A stretch of 11,232 nt of DNA from Bryobacteraceae bacterium (GTDB lineage: Bacteria > Acidobacteriota > Terriglobia > Bryobacterales > Bryobacteraceae), in NCBI GenBank assembly GCA_014379815.1, contig JACMLA010000680.1, positions 1 through 11,232 of the forward strand, given 5' to 3'. The position numbers were made by a program, and so were the translations under genes. This document shows, in pieces, positions 1 through 7,643 of this stretch. How positions within the stretch are numbered: the stretch's first letter is position 1; each line of letters starts with the position of its first letter. The notes under the pieces are model-generated. The model had not been told where the DNA came from. It ran no database searches and saw nothing but the letters and a program-made list of their open reading frames with translations.

Positions 1-1076
1 GGAATTCTGTTGTTCGGGAACTGTTCACGCCCGCGGCCATTTGCGTCGCCGGTAAATGGATTGTAGAGGGTCACGGGTAGCCCGCTGAAATCGCCAGCGC
101 GCATCTCCGCGGTTGGCACGGTGTAGAAATTGGAAACGTTATTGCGCTGCCGCGTACCCTCCCAGCCTCCGAAGTAGAACAACTTGTTTTTGAGAATCGG
201 ACCGCCTACGACAAAGCCCGGGATGTTCATGATGTTCTTCGGCACATCCCCCTGGAAGAAGTAATTACGAGCTCTCATCCGGCTGTTGGAGTGATACGCG
301 AATGCCGCGCCATGGAGCTCATTGGTTCCGGACTTGGTGATTACGGTAATCGCGGCGCCACCTGCTAGTCCCTGTTCGGCGTCAAAGTTGTTAGTCGAGA
401 CATTGACCGATTCGATCGTTTCGACCGGCGGATTGTACAGGGTGTGATGCGGGAGGTAGATGTTAATGCTTGCGGCACCATCGATGCGGGTCGTGTTGGT
501 GTTCCGGACGGTCCCATTCACGTTGGTGGTGAGCGAGCGCGCAGGAGTATCGATGATCGCGTTTTGTTCCGCAGTCGGCGTCGCTCCAGGAACCAGGTCC
601 AGCAGTGATTGATAGTTCCTGTAGTTAGGCAGCGGAAGCTCGGCTACTTCCTTGCTGACCAGCGTTGCGCTGACGTCGGTCTTTTCAGTCTGGAGAACTG
701 CTGCATCCCCTGCCACGGTAATGGACTCGGCGACCTCTCCGAGAGTTAAAGAGAGATCCACGCGAGTAACTGAGTTAGCTCTTACACTGTTGCCTGTTGA
801 TTCAAACTTACGGAAACCGGGAGCAGTTACAAGGATCCTGTAGTTACCAGGGTCCACATTGGTGACCGTATATCTTCCGGTATCGTCGGTTGTTGCCGTT
901 CTCGCGACACCGGTCCCTTCACTGGTTACTGTAATGGCTGCATTCGGTACCCCCTGCCCGGTGGGATCGATTGCGGAACCTGTCACAGAGCCATACAAAA
1001 CCTGCGCTGGAAGCGGATTTACGGTAAGAAAAACGAGCGCCAGTAACGCCGCGCTACTTAGGACACACTTAGCCAT
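1..1076 (-). CDS. TonB-dependent receptor, Oar-like, with N-terminal carboxypeptidase-regulatory domain (partial)
   Basis: Outer-membrane receptor expected to import a large substrate using TonB energy. The gene runs off the left edge: 358 codons are visible, open throughout with no frameshift, while this family usually exceeds 1000 residues, so most of the barrel is missing. The ATG at 1076 has a strong ribosome binding site (AAAGGAG at 1083-1089, 6 nt spacer). Residues 1-24 are a signal peptide ending PLPAQ. Residues about 27-105 form a carboxypeptidase-regulatory-like Ig fold (GSVTGSAIDPTGQGVPNA, then DDTGRYTVTNVDPGNYRI and APGFRKFE). The plug domain follows, from about residue 130 (ELPLPNYRNYQSLLDLVPGA) through ESVNVSTNNFDAEQG and GGAAITVITKSGTNELHG. 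The early barrel has GGPILKNKLFYFGGWEG and GDFSGLPVTLYNPFTG, typical of acidobacterial receptors. It lies 45 bp downstream of the phosphoesterase gene, probably in one operon. The substrate is unknown; in acidobacteria this class is greatly expanded and often presumed to handle carbohydrates or peptides. Confidence 0.93.
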   Translation of the reverse strand, partial: MAKCVLSSAALLALVFLTVNPLPAQVLYGSVTGSAIDPTGQGVPNAAITVTSEGTGVARTATTDDTGRYTVTNVDPGNYRILVTAPGFRKFESTGNSVRANSVTRVDLSLTLGEVAESITVAGDAAVLQTEKTDVSATLVSKEVAELPLPNYRNYQSLLDLVPGATPTAEQNAIIDTPARSLTTNVNGTVRNTNTTRIDGAASINIYLPHHTLYNPPVETIESVNVSTNNFDAEQGLAGGAAITVITKSGTNELHGAAFAYHSNSRMRARNYFFQGDVPKNIMNIPGFVVGGPILKNKLFYFGGWEGTRQRNNVSNFYTVPTAEMRAGDFSGLPVTLYNPFTGDANGRGREQFPNNRI

Positions 1077-1121
1077 TTGCAGCTCCTTTCGTTCTTTAGT
1101 TCGTCGATTGTGAGTGTTTAT

Positions 1122-3662
1122 CTATTTGAGCTTTCGCTCGGGGTAGGGCGTGTTATCGCCCTTAGCGTCCCACCACAGAATGCGGTTCATCACCTGGGCG
1201 GGAAAATCGTCGATGTTCTTGCCATTCAGTTTCATGGACTGCTGAGCCGCCCATAACTGCCGACCCTTCAGAGCTGAAACCGGGGGGTTCATTTCTGTCA
1301 GACTTACTTCCGGCTGCAACGCCGTGTACGGCTGCTTGTTCACAGCTGCGTCGAAGACAGAATTCATGGCTCGGGCACTGGCTGCATATCGAACCCGAGG
1401 CTGAATCTTGAAGATGTCCTGAATGGTTCGGATCATGCTCGAGTGGTTGTAGTGGTTATTGTCCAGAACACCGCGGCGAATGTGCGGACCGATGGCCATG
1501 GCGATGGTGCGACGCCCGTCAACGTGATCCACTCCGTCCTGCGCGTCGTCTTCGGTAACCAGTATCAGGCTGTTCTGCCAGAAACGGCTCTTAGAGATCC
1601 CTTCCACCATGCGTCCCAGTGCGAAATCGTTGTCGGCAACCATGGCACGGGGAGTTGGAAAGCCGGGGCGCTTACCCATCGTGTGATCACTGGTCATCGT
1701 GAAGATCAGAAGGTTGGGCATCTCGCCGCTCTTCTCACGCTGCGCCAGCTCTTCCAGCCAGGCTTCGGCCCGAATCTGATCCGTGATGTTCATCGAGCTG
1801 GCCGGGTATCGCGGGCTGACAAGTTTCTGTAGCGCCGGAACACCGCTGCGATTCCCTACAGCGTCACGCCACTGATTATTCTTGTAGAGATCCCAGTACA
1901 CTTGCCAGTCGTTGAGGTCCCCTTCATCGATGTCTACCGCGCGATGGGTCGCAGGATCCCAGCGGATGTGCTGAGAGAACGGACCGTAGAGGCGCACAGA
2001 AAGAGGCCGTCGCCGATCCTGCCAGAAGAAGCCGGTTGGTGCCACGGTAAGGGCATCGGCCATGTTCCATGCGTAACCTCGCGGAGCGGATGTGAGACCC
2101 CGCTCCACGTAGTCACTTACGAAGCCTTGCATCAGCCACTGATGACCATCGAAGGAGATCGCTCCGCCGGTGTAGAAGTTGTCCAGCAACACGAACTGCT
2201 CAGCCAGCGCGTGATGGTTGGGCGTAACGTTGCGACCGTAGATCGCGAGGTTCTTGTCGTTGTTGCCTTTCGGCATATCCCCAAAAACCTGGTCGTATGT
2301 ACGGTTCTCCTTGATGATCAGAAAGACATGACGTATGCCCAGCCGGGTGAGGTCGTTGACGCCGGTAGCCGGTTCAAAACGAGGGCTGTTCGCAGCCGCT
2401 ACCTGACGCAGACCCGCCTCCAGCTGCATGTCGGACGGAGCAGGAATCTTCCAGATTGAGCCCTCATACTCTCTGGAGTTGTGTGTCCCACTCTTGTTTG
2501 CTGTGCTGCCTACGCCCTTGACATTGATGACGCGTAAGGCGCCGTCGCCATCAACGCTTAACGCGGCCGGGAACCAGCCAGACGGTAAGGCTCCCACGAA
2601 TTTCCAGCGGTCCTTCTCACCCCGCAAGACATAGATTGCGTTCGTACCGCCGCAGGCAACATACAAGGCTTTCCCATCGGGAGCGAATGCCAGCGATGCG
2701 GGCGTGACTCCGAAGCTACCCTCGGGATAAGAAGGGAGCTTGATGCTGGTGGGCTTCAGGGAGTCAAGATCCACTAAAGTCAAAGAGTCTGAGTGCGCGT
2801 TAGCAACGGCAAGCGTGTCCTGATCTGGCGACAACGCGAGCCCGGCGGGCGCCAGCCCGGTTTCAATCTGTCCCTCCCGGTACGTCTCAAGGTCGATCAC
2901 GCTGATGGAACCCGTGGTGGTGGAGCCCGTATCCGGGTCTGTAGCGACTTCAGTCTCGCTGGACCAGGTTTTTGTGTCGGTGCTCGAAGGCCGTTTTCCA
3001 CCTCGATTGGTGACGTAGAGTCGTTTCCGTTTCGCGGAAAACGCGACAGAATAGGGCACGGCACCTGTTGAGATCTCGCGAATTATTTTGCGGGAGGCCG
3101 TGTCAATAACAGCGACACTGTTTTTGTTTGTGAGTGCAACCCAAGCTGTTGCGCCGTCGGCTGAGAATGCGAGACCCGCCGGAACCGGATGGCCAGGCAG
3201 CGTGATCCGGTTCTTCTCTCCGGGCTTACCTCTATCATCCAGCGACGTGATCAGAATACTGTCCGGACCAGTTCGGGTCGCTTCGCTTGCCCAGACTTCC
3301 CGGTCACCAGGTCGAAACGCAACGCCTGTATAAGAGGTAGATTTCGTTTCGATCGTTCCAATCTCCGCGCCCGTCGAGGCGTCCAGCAAGTTGATGCCCC
3401 GCATGTTCAGGACAGCGAGCCAGCGTTTCTGACTGTCGAGGGCAAGGTCAACCGGCCGACCCAGTAGCATCCGCTGGTCCGCCGCTGGACGGAGTAACTG
3501 ATTTGTAGCAACCAGATAATCTCCAGTTGCCTGCTTTCCCAGAAGTGCACCGCTGGGAAGGACTGCGAAAAGATCGCGTTCTTTCGAAACCAGGGTCGCG
3601 ACCGCCGCGAAAAGGAGAGCGGCGGACAGAATCTTCGTGCGGGTAAGGGTAGGCTGAAGCAT
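1122..3662 (-). CDS. Exported YncE-type beta-propeller / alkaline-phosphatase-superfamily phosphoesterase
   Basis: Two-domain exported protein of 846 residues. Residues about 6-24 are a hydrophobic helix (ILSAALLFAAVATLV), a signal peptide or anchor. Residues about 60-410 are a YncE/YVTN-type propeller with blade motifs such as PYSVAFSAKRKRLYVTNRGG, GLAFSADGATAWVALTNKNS, GLALSPDQDTLAVANAHSDS and SLAFAPDGKALYVACGGTN. Residues about 445-760 are a phosphoesterase of the PLC-like/AcpA type: FLIIKENRTYDQVFGDMPKG (about 448-466), then GGAISFDGHQWLMQG, TMTSDHTMG, TEDDAQDGVDHVDGRR (about 703-718) and HYNHSSMIRTIQDIF (about 737-751), which hold the Glu/Asn/Asp/His metal-site candidates. This fusion is a known family; it probably hydrolyses phosphate esters in the periplasm, but the substrate is unknown. 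An in-frame GTG at 3725 would add 21 residues that lack signal-peptide character and has no ribosome binding site, so the ATG at 3662 is preferred (weak AGAGAG upstream). It probably forms an operon with the receptor gene and is divergent from a membrane regulator. Confidence 0.9.
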   Translation of the reverse strand: MLQPTLTRTKILSAALLFAAVATLVSKERDLFAVLPSGALLGKQATGDYLVATNQLLRPAADQRMLLGRPVDLALDSQKRWLAVLNMRGINLLDASTGAEIGTIETKSTSYTGVAFRPGDREVWASEATRTGPDSILITSLDDRGKPGEKNRITLPGHPVPAGLAFSADGATAWVALTNKNSVAVIDTASRKIIREISTGAVPYSVAFSAKRKRLYVTNRGGKRPSSTDTKTWSSETEVATDPDTGSTTTGSISVIDLETYREGQIETGLAPAGLALSPDQDTLAVANAHSDSLTLVDLDSLKPTSIKLPSYPEGSFGVTPASLAFAPDGKALYVACGGTNAIYVLRGEKDRWKFVGALPSGWFPAALSVDGDGALRVINVKGVGSTANKSGTHNSREYEGSIWKIPAPSDMQLEAGLRQVAAANSPRFEPATGVNDLTRLGIRHVFLIIKENRTYDQVFGDMPKGNNDKNLAIYGRNVTPNHHALAEQFVLLDNFYTGGAISFDGHQWLMQGFVSDYVERGLTSAPRGYAWNMADALTVAPTGFFWQDRRRPLSVRLYGPFSQHIRWDPATHRAVDIDEGDLNDWQVYWDLYKNNQWRDAVGNRSGVPALQKLVSPRYPASSMNITDQIRAEAWLEELAQREKSGEMPNLLIFTMTSDHTMGKRPGFPTPRAMVADNDFALGRMVEGISKSRFWQNSLILVTEDDAQDGVDHVDGRRTIAMAIGPHIRRGVLDNNHYNHSSMIRTIQDIFKIQPRVRYAASARAMNSVFDAAVNKQPYTALQPEVSLTEMNPPVSALKGRQLWAAQQSMKLNGKNIDDFPAQVMNRILWWDAKGDNTPYPERKLK

Positions 3663-3836
3663 CAGAATCGACTCTCTAGAATGTGCCAGATAAAGTCGCA
3701 CCCCGGAAAGTGCAATTGGGAGCACAGGTTGTAACTAACTGAGTCCTGAAAAGATTTCCTGCAATCGATTTTTAAGGTGTTACATGAGGTAGAAAGAGGT
3801 GTAACGGGCTAGAATAAGGCTGGCTAGCGCTTTTCT
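3663..3836. promoter_or_regulatory. Divergent intergenic control region
   Basis: This 174 bp stretch separates the minus-strand phosphoesterase/receptor pair from the plus-strand propeller regulator, so it must hold promoters for both. It is locally AT-rich around 3750-3790. A weak plus-strand -10 candidate, TAGAAT, lies at 3810-3815 with no good -35. No convincing minus-strand -35/-10 pair was seen. It contains most of a set of GTTACA/TGTAAC repeats, listed separately. Confidence 0.6.
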
Positions 3837-3856
3837 TTGCAACAACTTGGTTACAA
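3729..3856. repeat. Two concentric inverted repeats of GTTACA/TGTAAC (candidate operator)
   Basis: Four copies of one hexamer lie in 128 bp: TGTAAC at 3730-3735, GTTACA at 3779-3784, TGTAAC at 3800-3805 and GTTACA at 3850-3855. The inner pair forms GTTACA-N15-TGTAAC centred at 3792. The outer pair extends to TTGTAAC (3729-3735) and GTTACAA (3850-3856), centred at 3792.5. The gaps are 43, 15 and 44 bp. Two copies are also parts of the near-identical direct repeats AGGTGTTAC (3775-3783) and AGGTGTAAC (3797-3805), 22 bp apart, with a third related AGGTTGTAAC at 3726-3735. The rightmost copy falls in codons 5-7 of the downstream regulator if its TTG start is right. The layout suggests cooperative binding or looping, perhaps by the adjacent regulator; binding is inference. 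Confidence 0.5.
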
Positions 3857-6089
3857 TCCGAGGCCTGACACAGTCCCGGCTTCACCGGAATTGCAACAGG
3901 CTGTTCTCGGCCAGTTGCAACGAATGCTCGCCAGCGCGGAGTTTCACAACTCCGACCGCATGTCACGCTTTCTGCATCATGTGGTCACCTTCAGTCTCGC
4001 CGGAGACGAAGCGGCACTGAAGGAAAGCATGCTCGGCATCGCGGTCTACGGACGCGAGGCCGGGTACAACCTCAAGATCGATCCCGTGGTTCGAAGTGAA
4101 GCACGCCGGCTAAGGGACAAAATTCAGCGCTACTACGAGCGGGAAGGAGAGGCGGATGCTGTTCGGATCAGTCTTCCCAAGGGCGGCTACATCGCTCATT
4201 TCCAGCTTCAGGCGCCTCCGCTACTTCAGCCTGAGCCAGTCGCCCCGGTACTTCCCGCCCCTGGTCAGTCCGCCACGGAAAGTCACCCACGAGTTGGCGT
4301 GCACCGTATTGTTCTGGTGCTTGCAGGTCTGATCGCTGGAATCGCGATAAGTCTTGTAACCGCGCGCATACTTCCAGCGCGGAGTTATGACCCGGGGCCG
4401 ATTTCTAAGTCGTGGACCTATCCTCTGACTAGCCTTCCTGGGCAGGAGCTTGACCCCTCGATATCACCCGATGGACGGCAGGTCGCGTTTATCTGGGATC
4501 GGAATGGCGGAGACTTCGACCTTTATGTAATACCCGCTGAGGGTGGCGAACCGCGCCAGTTGACAGCTACTCCGGAGCGCGATCTCCATCCGGCATTTTC
4601 CCCCGACGGGCGCGAGATAGCCTTCCTGCGAACTTCTCCAGCCGCTATTGAAGTCTGGAAAATCAGAACTGACGGTACCGCCGCTACAAAGATAACCGAG
4701 ATCCGGTGGTTCGAATGGTTCAACTGGAGGTCGGACTTACTGCTGTCGACAGGCTATCCGGGACCTGCATGGACACCGGATGGCAGCAGCCTGATTTTGA
4801 GCGATGTGGCAGGATCGCAGCAGGGCGCGGCTCTATGGGAATTCGACACGAAGACGGGGAGCCGGAAGCAGCTAAGCCGTCCTTTGAGCTTGTCGCACGA
4901 TTTCTTCCCCGCGGTGTCCCAGGATGGCAGGACCATTGCGTTTGCCCGCCAATTCAGCGCCTCCAACTGCGACATCTTCCTGATTGACCGTCTCACCGGC
5001 AAAGAGCGAAGACTCACCAGCGATGCCCAGGATGTGCGCGGTCTGACCTGGATGCCGGACTCGCAAACGCTGATCTACTCCTCGGCTCGTGGAGGCGCTT
5101 ACCAGCTTTGGCGTTTGTCGGTCAACGGCGGAAGCCCGGTCGCGGTAGCGGCTTCGGGAGATCGGGTATTAGGTCCGACGATGAGCAAAAACGGCCGTTT
5201 GCTGGTATACGCGAACGCCACCATTAACATCAATCTGTGGACCCAGACACTCCAACATGGTGCTTCGGCGAAGCCCATCGTTCTCTCAACAGGGCAGAAC
5301 CTGTACCCACGTTTTTCGCCCGATGGACTTAAGGTAGCGTTTGCTTCAGACCGGACCGGGGGCTGGGAGATCTGGTCGGCAAACCGGGACGGAAGTCAGC
5401 AGCGCCAACTCACCCATCTGACCAGGCGATCCGCAGGAAGGATGCTTGGCACCCCACGCTGGTCCCCGGATGGCGCTTCCATTGCGTTCGATGCCCGTCT
5501 GAATGGGAATTGCGCTATCTACCTGATGCCCGCCACTGGTGGAGAGCCGAGACTGCTGGAGCGAAATAGTTTTGAGGAACGTAATCCGGTGTTCTCCCGG
5601 GATGGCCGCTCGCTGTACTTCAACTCGAACCGGGCAGGAAGTGTGCAGATCTGGCGCAGGCCTCTCGATGGTGGTCCCGCCTTGCGGGTGAGCACAAGGC
5701 GAGGTTACGATGCTGCGGAGTCGCCCATGGACGGCTCTGTCCTGTTTCTGCCGGCTCTGGCCGAGCCTGGAGTCTGGAAAGTAGAAAGGGATGGATCCGG
5801 AGAACAGATTCTTTTGCCCACGATCCCGTTCCTGGTGCGTCGTCACTGGGATATCGCGGGTAAGAACCTTTACTTTCTCGGTCATGACACGGAGCCGAGG
5901 ACGCTGGTCCGCTATCAGCCCGGATCTGCTCAGGTGCAGAGGGTCACTCAGCTGGAACGGAACCTGATTGCCGATGTGAATAGCCTGGCAATTTCACCCG
6001 ATGAGCGCTCGGTCCTATTCGCCCAACCGGACACGCTTAAGAGCGACTTGATTGCTGTCTTGACGGAAGAGACGCCACAGCCTCGTTGA
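3837..6089 (+). CDS. Membrane-anchored one-component regulator: winged-helix-like domain + TM + TolB/PD40 beta-propeller
   Basis: A 750-residue protein with ToxR/CadC-like topology (inferred). Residues about 20-123 are a DNA-binding-type domain: a helical part, then VYGREAGYNLKIDPVVRSEA and RRLRDKIQRYYEREG as a likely recognition helix, and a wing hairpin ISLPKGGYIAHF. A Pro-rich linker follows at 125-145. One membrane helix lies at about 157-176 (RIVLVLAGLIAGIAISLV). Residues about 195-740 carry roughly ten PD40/WD40-like blades (ISPDGRQVAFIWD, FSPDGREIAFLR, FSPDGLKVAFASDRTGGWEI, WSPDGASIAFDARLNG, FSRDGRSLYFNSNRAGSVQI), a TolB-like sensor or protein-binding propeller in the periplasm. A TAG at 3825-3827 blocks upstream extension. 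TTG at 3837 keeps the whole conserved domain but has no ribosome binding site; later options are TTG 3891 and ATG 3924. Its DNA-binding domain is paralogous to that of the next gene. It is divergent from the phosphoesterase operon, its likely target. Confidence 0.85.
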   Translation: MQQLGYNPRPDTVPASPELQQAVLGQLQRMLASAEFHNSDRMSRFLHHVVTFSLAGDEAALKESMLGIAVYGREAGYNLKIDPVVRSEARRLRDKIQRYYEREGEADAVRISLPKGGYIAHFQLQAPPLLQPEPVAPVLPAPGQSATESHPRVGVHRIVLVLAGLIAGIAISLVTARILPARSYDPGPISKSWTYPLTSLPGQELDPSISPDGRQVAFIWDRNGGDFDLYVIPAEGGEPRQLTATPERDLHPAFSPDGREIAFLRTSPAAIEVWKIRTDGTAATKITEIRWFEWFNWRSDLLLSTGYPGPAWTPDGSSLILSDVAGSQQGAALWEFDTKTGSRKQLSRPLSLSHDFFPAVSQDGRTIAFARQFSASNCDIFLIDRLTGKERRLTSDAQDVRGLTWMPDSQTLIYSSARGGAYQLWRLSVNGGSPVAVAASGDRVLGPTMSKNGRLLVYANATININLWTQTLQHGASAKPIVLSTGQNLYPRFSPDGLKVAFASDRTGGWEIWSANRDGSQQRQLTHLTRRSAGRMLGTPRWSPDGASIAFDARLNGNCAIYLMPATGGEPRLLERNSFEERNPVFSRDGRSLYFNSNRAGSVQIWRRPLDGGPALRVSTRRGYDAAESPMDGSVLFLPALAEPGVWKVERDGSGEQILLPTIPFLVRRHWDIAGKNLYFLGHDTEPRTLVRYQPGSAQVQRVTQLERNLIADVNSLAISPDERSVLFAQPDTLKSDLIAVLTEETPQPR

Positions 6090-7596
6090 CAGCAGGAGTC
6101 AGGCGCTTGTCGTATTTGCGTACTCGCGAATCATACTCTCCGTCGGCTTCCGAACGCTTCACCCAGTATTGTGCCTTTGCCGCGCGCCCCAGACCGGCGT
6201 AAACCAGACCTATGCCGTACGCAACGCGCCGCCCCTTGGCGTGCTGTTCCTGCAAGCTCGATAGAATTTCGGCTGCCCGAGTGGTCTGGCCTTGTTGCGC
6301 CAGTACGTTTCCTAAAGCCGCCTGGTTTCTTTCATCCTGTGGAGCCACTTCGAGTCCTTTGCGAAACTCGGCTTCCGCACCGTCGAGCATGCCCTGCTGT
6401 TGCAGGCAAAGTCCCTTGACCCAGTGTGCGATGGCAAGTTGATTCATCTCATTGCCGCCAGTCAATTCCAGCGCGTGATTTGCGGACGACATCGCCTCTG
6501 ACATCCGGCTCAGATCAGAAAGAAGAAGTGCCTGCTGCGACCACAACCGGGGTGATGTGGGGTTCAGCGTCAAGGCCTTGCGCACTGCTGCAAGTGCGTT
6601 CTCTGGCATTGCTTGCGCACGGAGAAGATCGACGTAGCGTGCGTGGGAGCGGATGTCGCGGGGATCCAGCTTGATCGCGGCCTCAGACAACTGCTGAGCC
6701 TTGTTGACGTCGCCGTAGGAGTAAAGGTGTAGAGCGGCAAGACGGCTATGGGCTGGGGCCGAGTACGGCTGCAGACTTAGTGCGCGCTCGGCCGCCGCTC
6801 GAGCCGCCTGCAACCGCATTTTGGGATGCTTCCTGTCGATTTCAAAAGCCCACTCCTGTGCTTCAGCAAGTCCGTTCCATGCCTCCGTGAATAGCGGAGC
6901 GTCCTTTGTGAGCTGCTCAAAGATTCCAACGGCCTCCAGCACCGGCTGGGGGACTTCTCCGGACCAGCCGTCTTTCAAAGCCCTCTGACGCAGCAGCCGG
7001 TCTGCCCGAAGATAGCGCTCCACCAGAGGTTCAGGCGGAGAATAAACTCTCGCGGGACTTGTACTCGCCAGGGTCCCGTTCGCCGCAATATTGGTCGGTC
7101 GCCCTTCCAGCCTCAGCACGGCATAGCCAGATACCAGCAAGGCCATCGCAACACCCAGGAGTGCAGTCCATCGGGAATGACCTACAGGCAAGGGTGGAGC
7201 TATCGCTGGCGAAGCACCCGGCTCCGGTGAGTCCTCTGGTGCTACGGGTACAAAAACGGGGACGTAGCACCCCTTGGGTAATTCCACACGAAGCTTCGCT
7301 TCCATTCCTTCGGTTGCATAATACTCGCGAAGTTTGGAACGAAGGCGGGAGGCTTCCACTCTCACGGTGGAATCGACCTGCGGGTCGTAGGAAACACTAC
7401 GCCCGTAGACTTCGGTAGCAATCACGAATTCCTTCAGGTCTCCGCCTTCGCCTGCAAGGGTCTTTTCCACTACGTAAGTTAAGAAGCTGCCGAGGCGTTT
7501 CGAAGAGCGAAGGCTGGTGCTGGCAAGCAGCTCAGCAAGGTGAGCACGGACAAGGCTCGCTGTGTCTGCAGTAATCTCAACAAGAGCAGGTGGCAT
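6037..7596 (-). CDS. Membrane-anchored one-component regulator: winged-helix-like domain + TM + TPR sensor
   Basis: A 519-residue protein paralogous in its first 116 residues to the neighbouring propeller regulator; about 40 of 94 aligned positions match by eye. The N-domain has LKEFVIATEVYGRSVSYDPQ, VDSTVRVEASRLRSKLREYY (about 74-93) and the wing VELPKGCYVPVF (about 104-115). A Pro-rich linker follows, then one membrane helix at about 143-162 (WTALLGVAMALLVSGYAVL). Residues about 190-485 are TPR repeats, for example AAAERALSLQPYSAPAHSRL, AAIKLDPRDIRSHARYVDLL, AVRKALTLNPTSPRLWSQQA and AEFRKGLEVAPQDERNQAAL, presumably periplasmic and used for protein contact. The ATG at 7596 is chosen because AAGGAGG sits 8 nt upstream; an upstream in-frame TTG at 7665 has no such site. 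Its last 17 codons and stop overlap the convergent gene. It is divergent from an exported TPR protein, its likely target or partner. Confidence 0.85.
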   Translation of the reverse strand: MPPALVEITADTASLVRAHLAELLASTSLRSSKRLGSFLTYVVEKTLAGEGGDLKEFVIATEVYGRSVSYDPQVDSTVRVEASRLRSKLREYYATEGMEAKLRVELPKGCYVPVFVPVAPEDSPEPGASPAIAPPLPVGHSRWTALLGVAMALLVSGYAVLRLEGRPTNIAANGTLASTSPARVYSPPEPLVERYLRADRLLRQRALKDGWSGEVPQPVLEAVGIFEQLTKDAPLFTEAWNGLAEAQEWAFEIDRKHPKMRLQAARAAAERALSLQPYSAPAHSRLAALHLYSYGDVNKAQQLSEAAIKLDPRDIRSHARYVDLLRAQAMPENALAAVRKALTLNPTSPRLWSQQALLLSDLSRMSEAMSSANHALELTGGNEMNQLAIAHWVKGLCLQQQGMLDGAEAEFRKGLEVAPQDERNQAALGNVLAQQGQTTRAAEILSSLQEQHAKGRRVAYGIGLVYAGLGRAAKAQYWVKRSEADGEYDSRVRKYDKRLTPAVNEAVASLPSRQQSSRS

Positions 7597-7604
7597 ACGG
7601 GGGC

Positions 7605-7611
7605 CCTCCTT
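7605..7611 (-). promoter_or_regulatory. Ribosome binding site deciding the start at 7596
   Basis: The minus strand reads AAGGAGG here, close to the full anti-16S complement, with an 8 nt spacer to ATG at 7596. This rules in favour of the ATG and against the in-frame TTG at 7665, which would add 23 unconserved residues. Confidence 0.8.
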
Positions 7612-7616
7612 CGGCC

Positions 7617-7643
7617 TGACGTTTGAAACGGATCCTAACGTCA
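7617..7643. repeat. Inverted repeat TGACGTT-N13-AACGTCA (candidate operator)
   Basis: Perfect 7 bp arms at 7617-7623 and 7637-7643 around a 13 nt centre. It sits 20 bp upstream of the TPR regulator start and 87 bp upstream of the exported TPR gene, a sensible place for an operator controlling both. The spacing between half-sites (about two helical turns, start to start 20 bp) fits a dimer. It could also form a short hairpin in the regulator's mRNA leader. Confidence 0.4.

Noticed and set aside
652..1113. Two plus-strand open frames opposite the TonB receptor N terminus
   Set aside because: The minus strand carries the signal peptide, the carboxypeptidase-regulatory domain and a strong ribosome binding site, so these are shadows.
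1902..2459. 185-codon plus-strand open frame opposite the phosphoesterase
   Set aside because: It lies wholly within the phosphoesterase domain, whose motifs are intact on the minus strand; the translation resembles no family and reflects GC-rich codon use.
3637..3690. Sigma-54 promoter from TGGCAC on the minus strand upstream of the phosphoesterase
   Set aside because: The sequence 5 nt downstream is AGAGA and not TTGCA, so the -12 element is absent.
3663..3725. N-terminal extension of the phosphoesterase from GTG 3725
   Set aside because: No ribosome binding site, and the added residues precede and would bury the hydrophobic signal segment.
5346..5885. 179-codon minus-strand open frame inside the propeller regulator
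   Set aside because: The plus strand there encodes clear PD40 blades; the minus translation is low in structure and has no recognisable motif.
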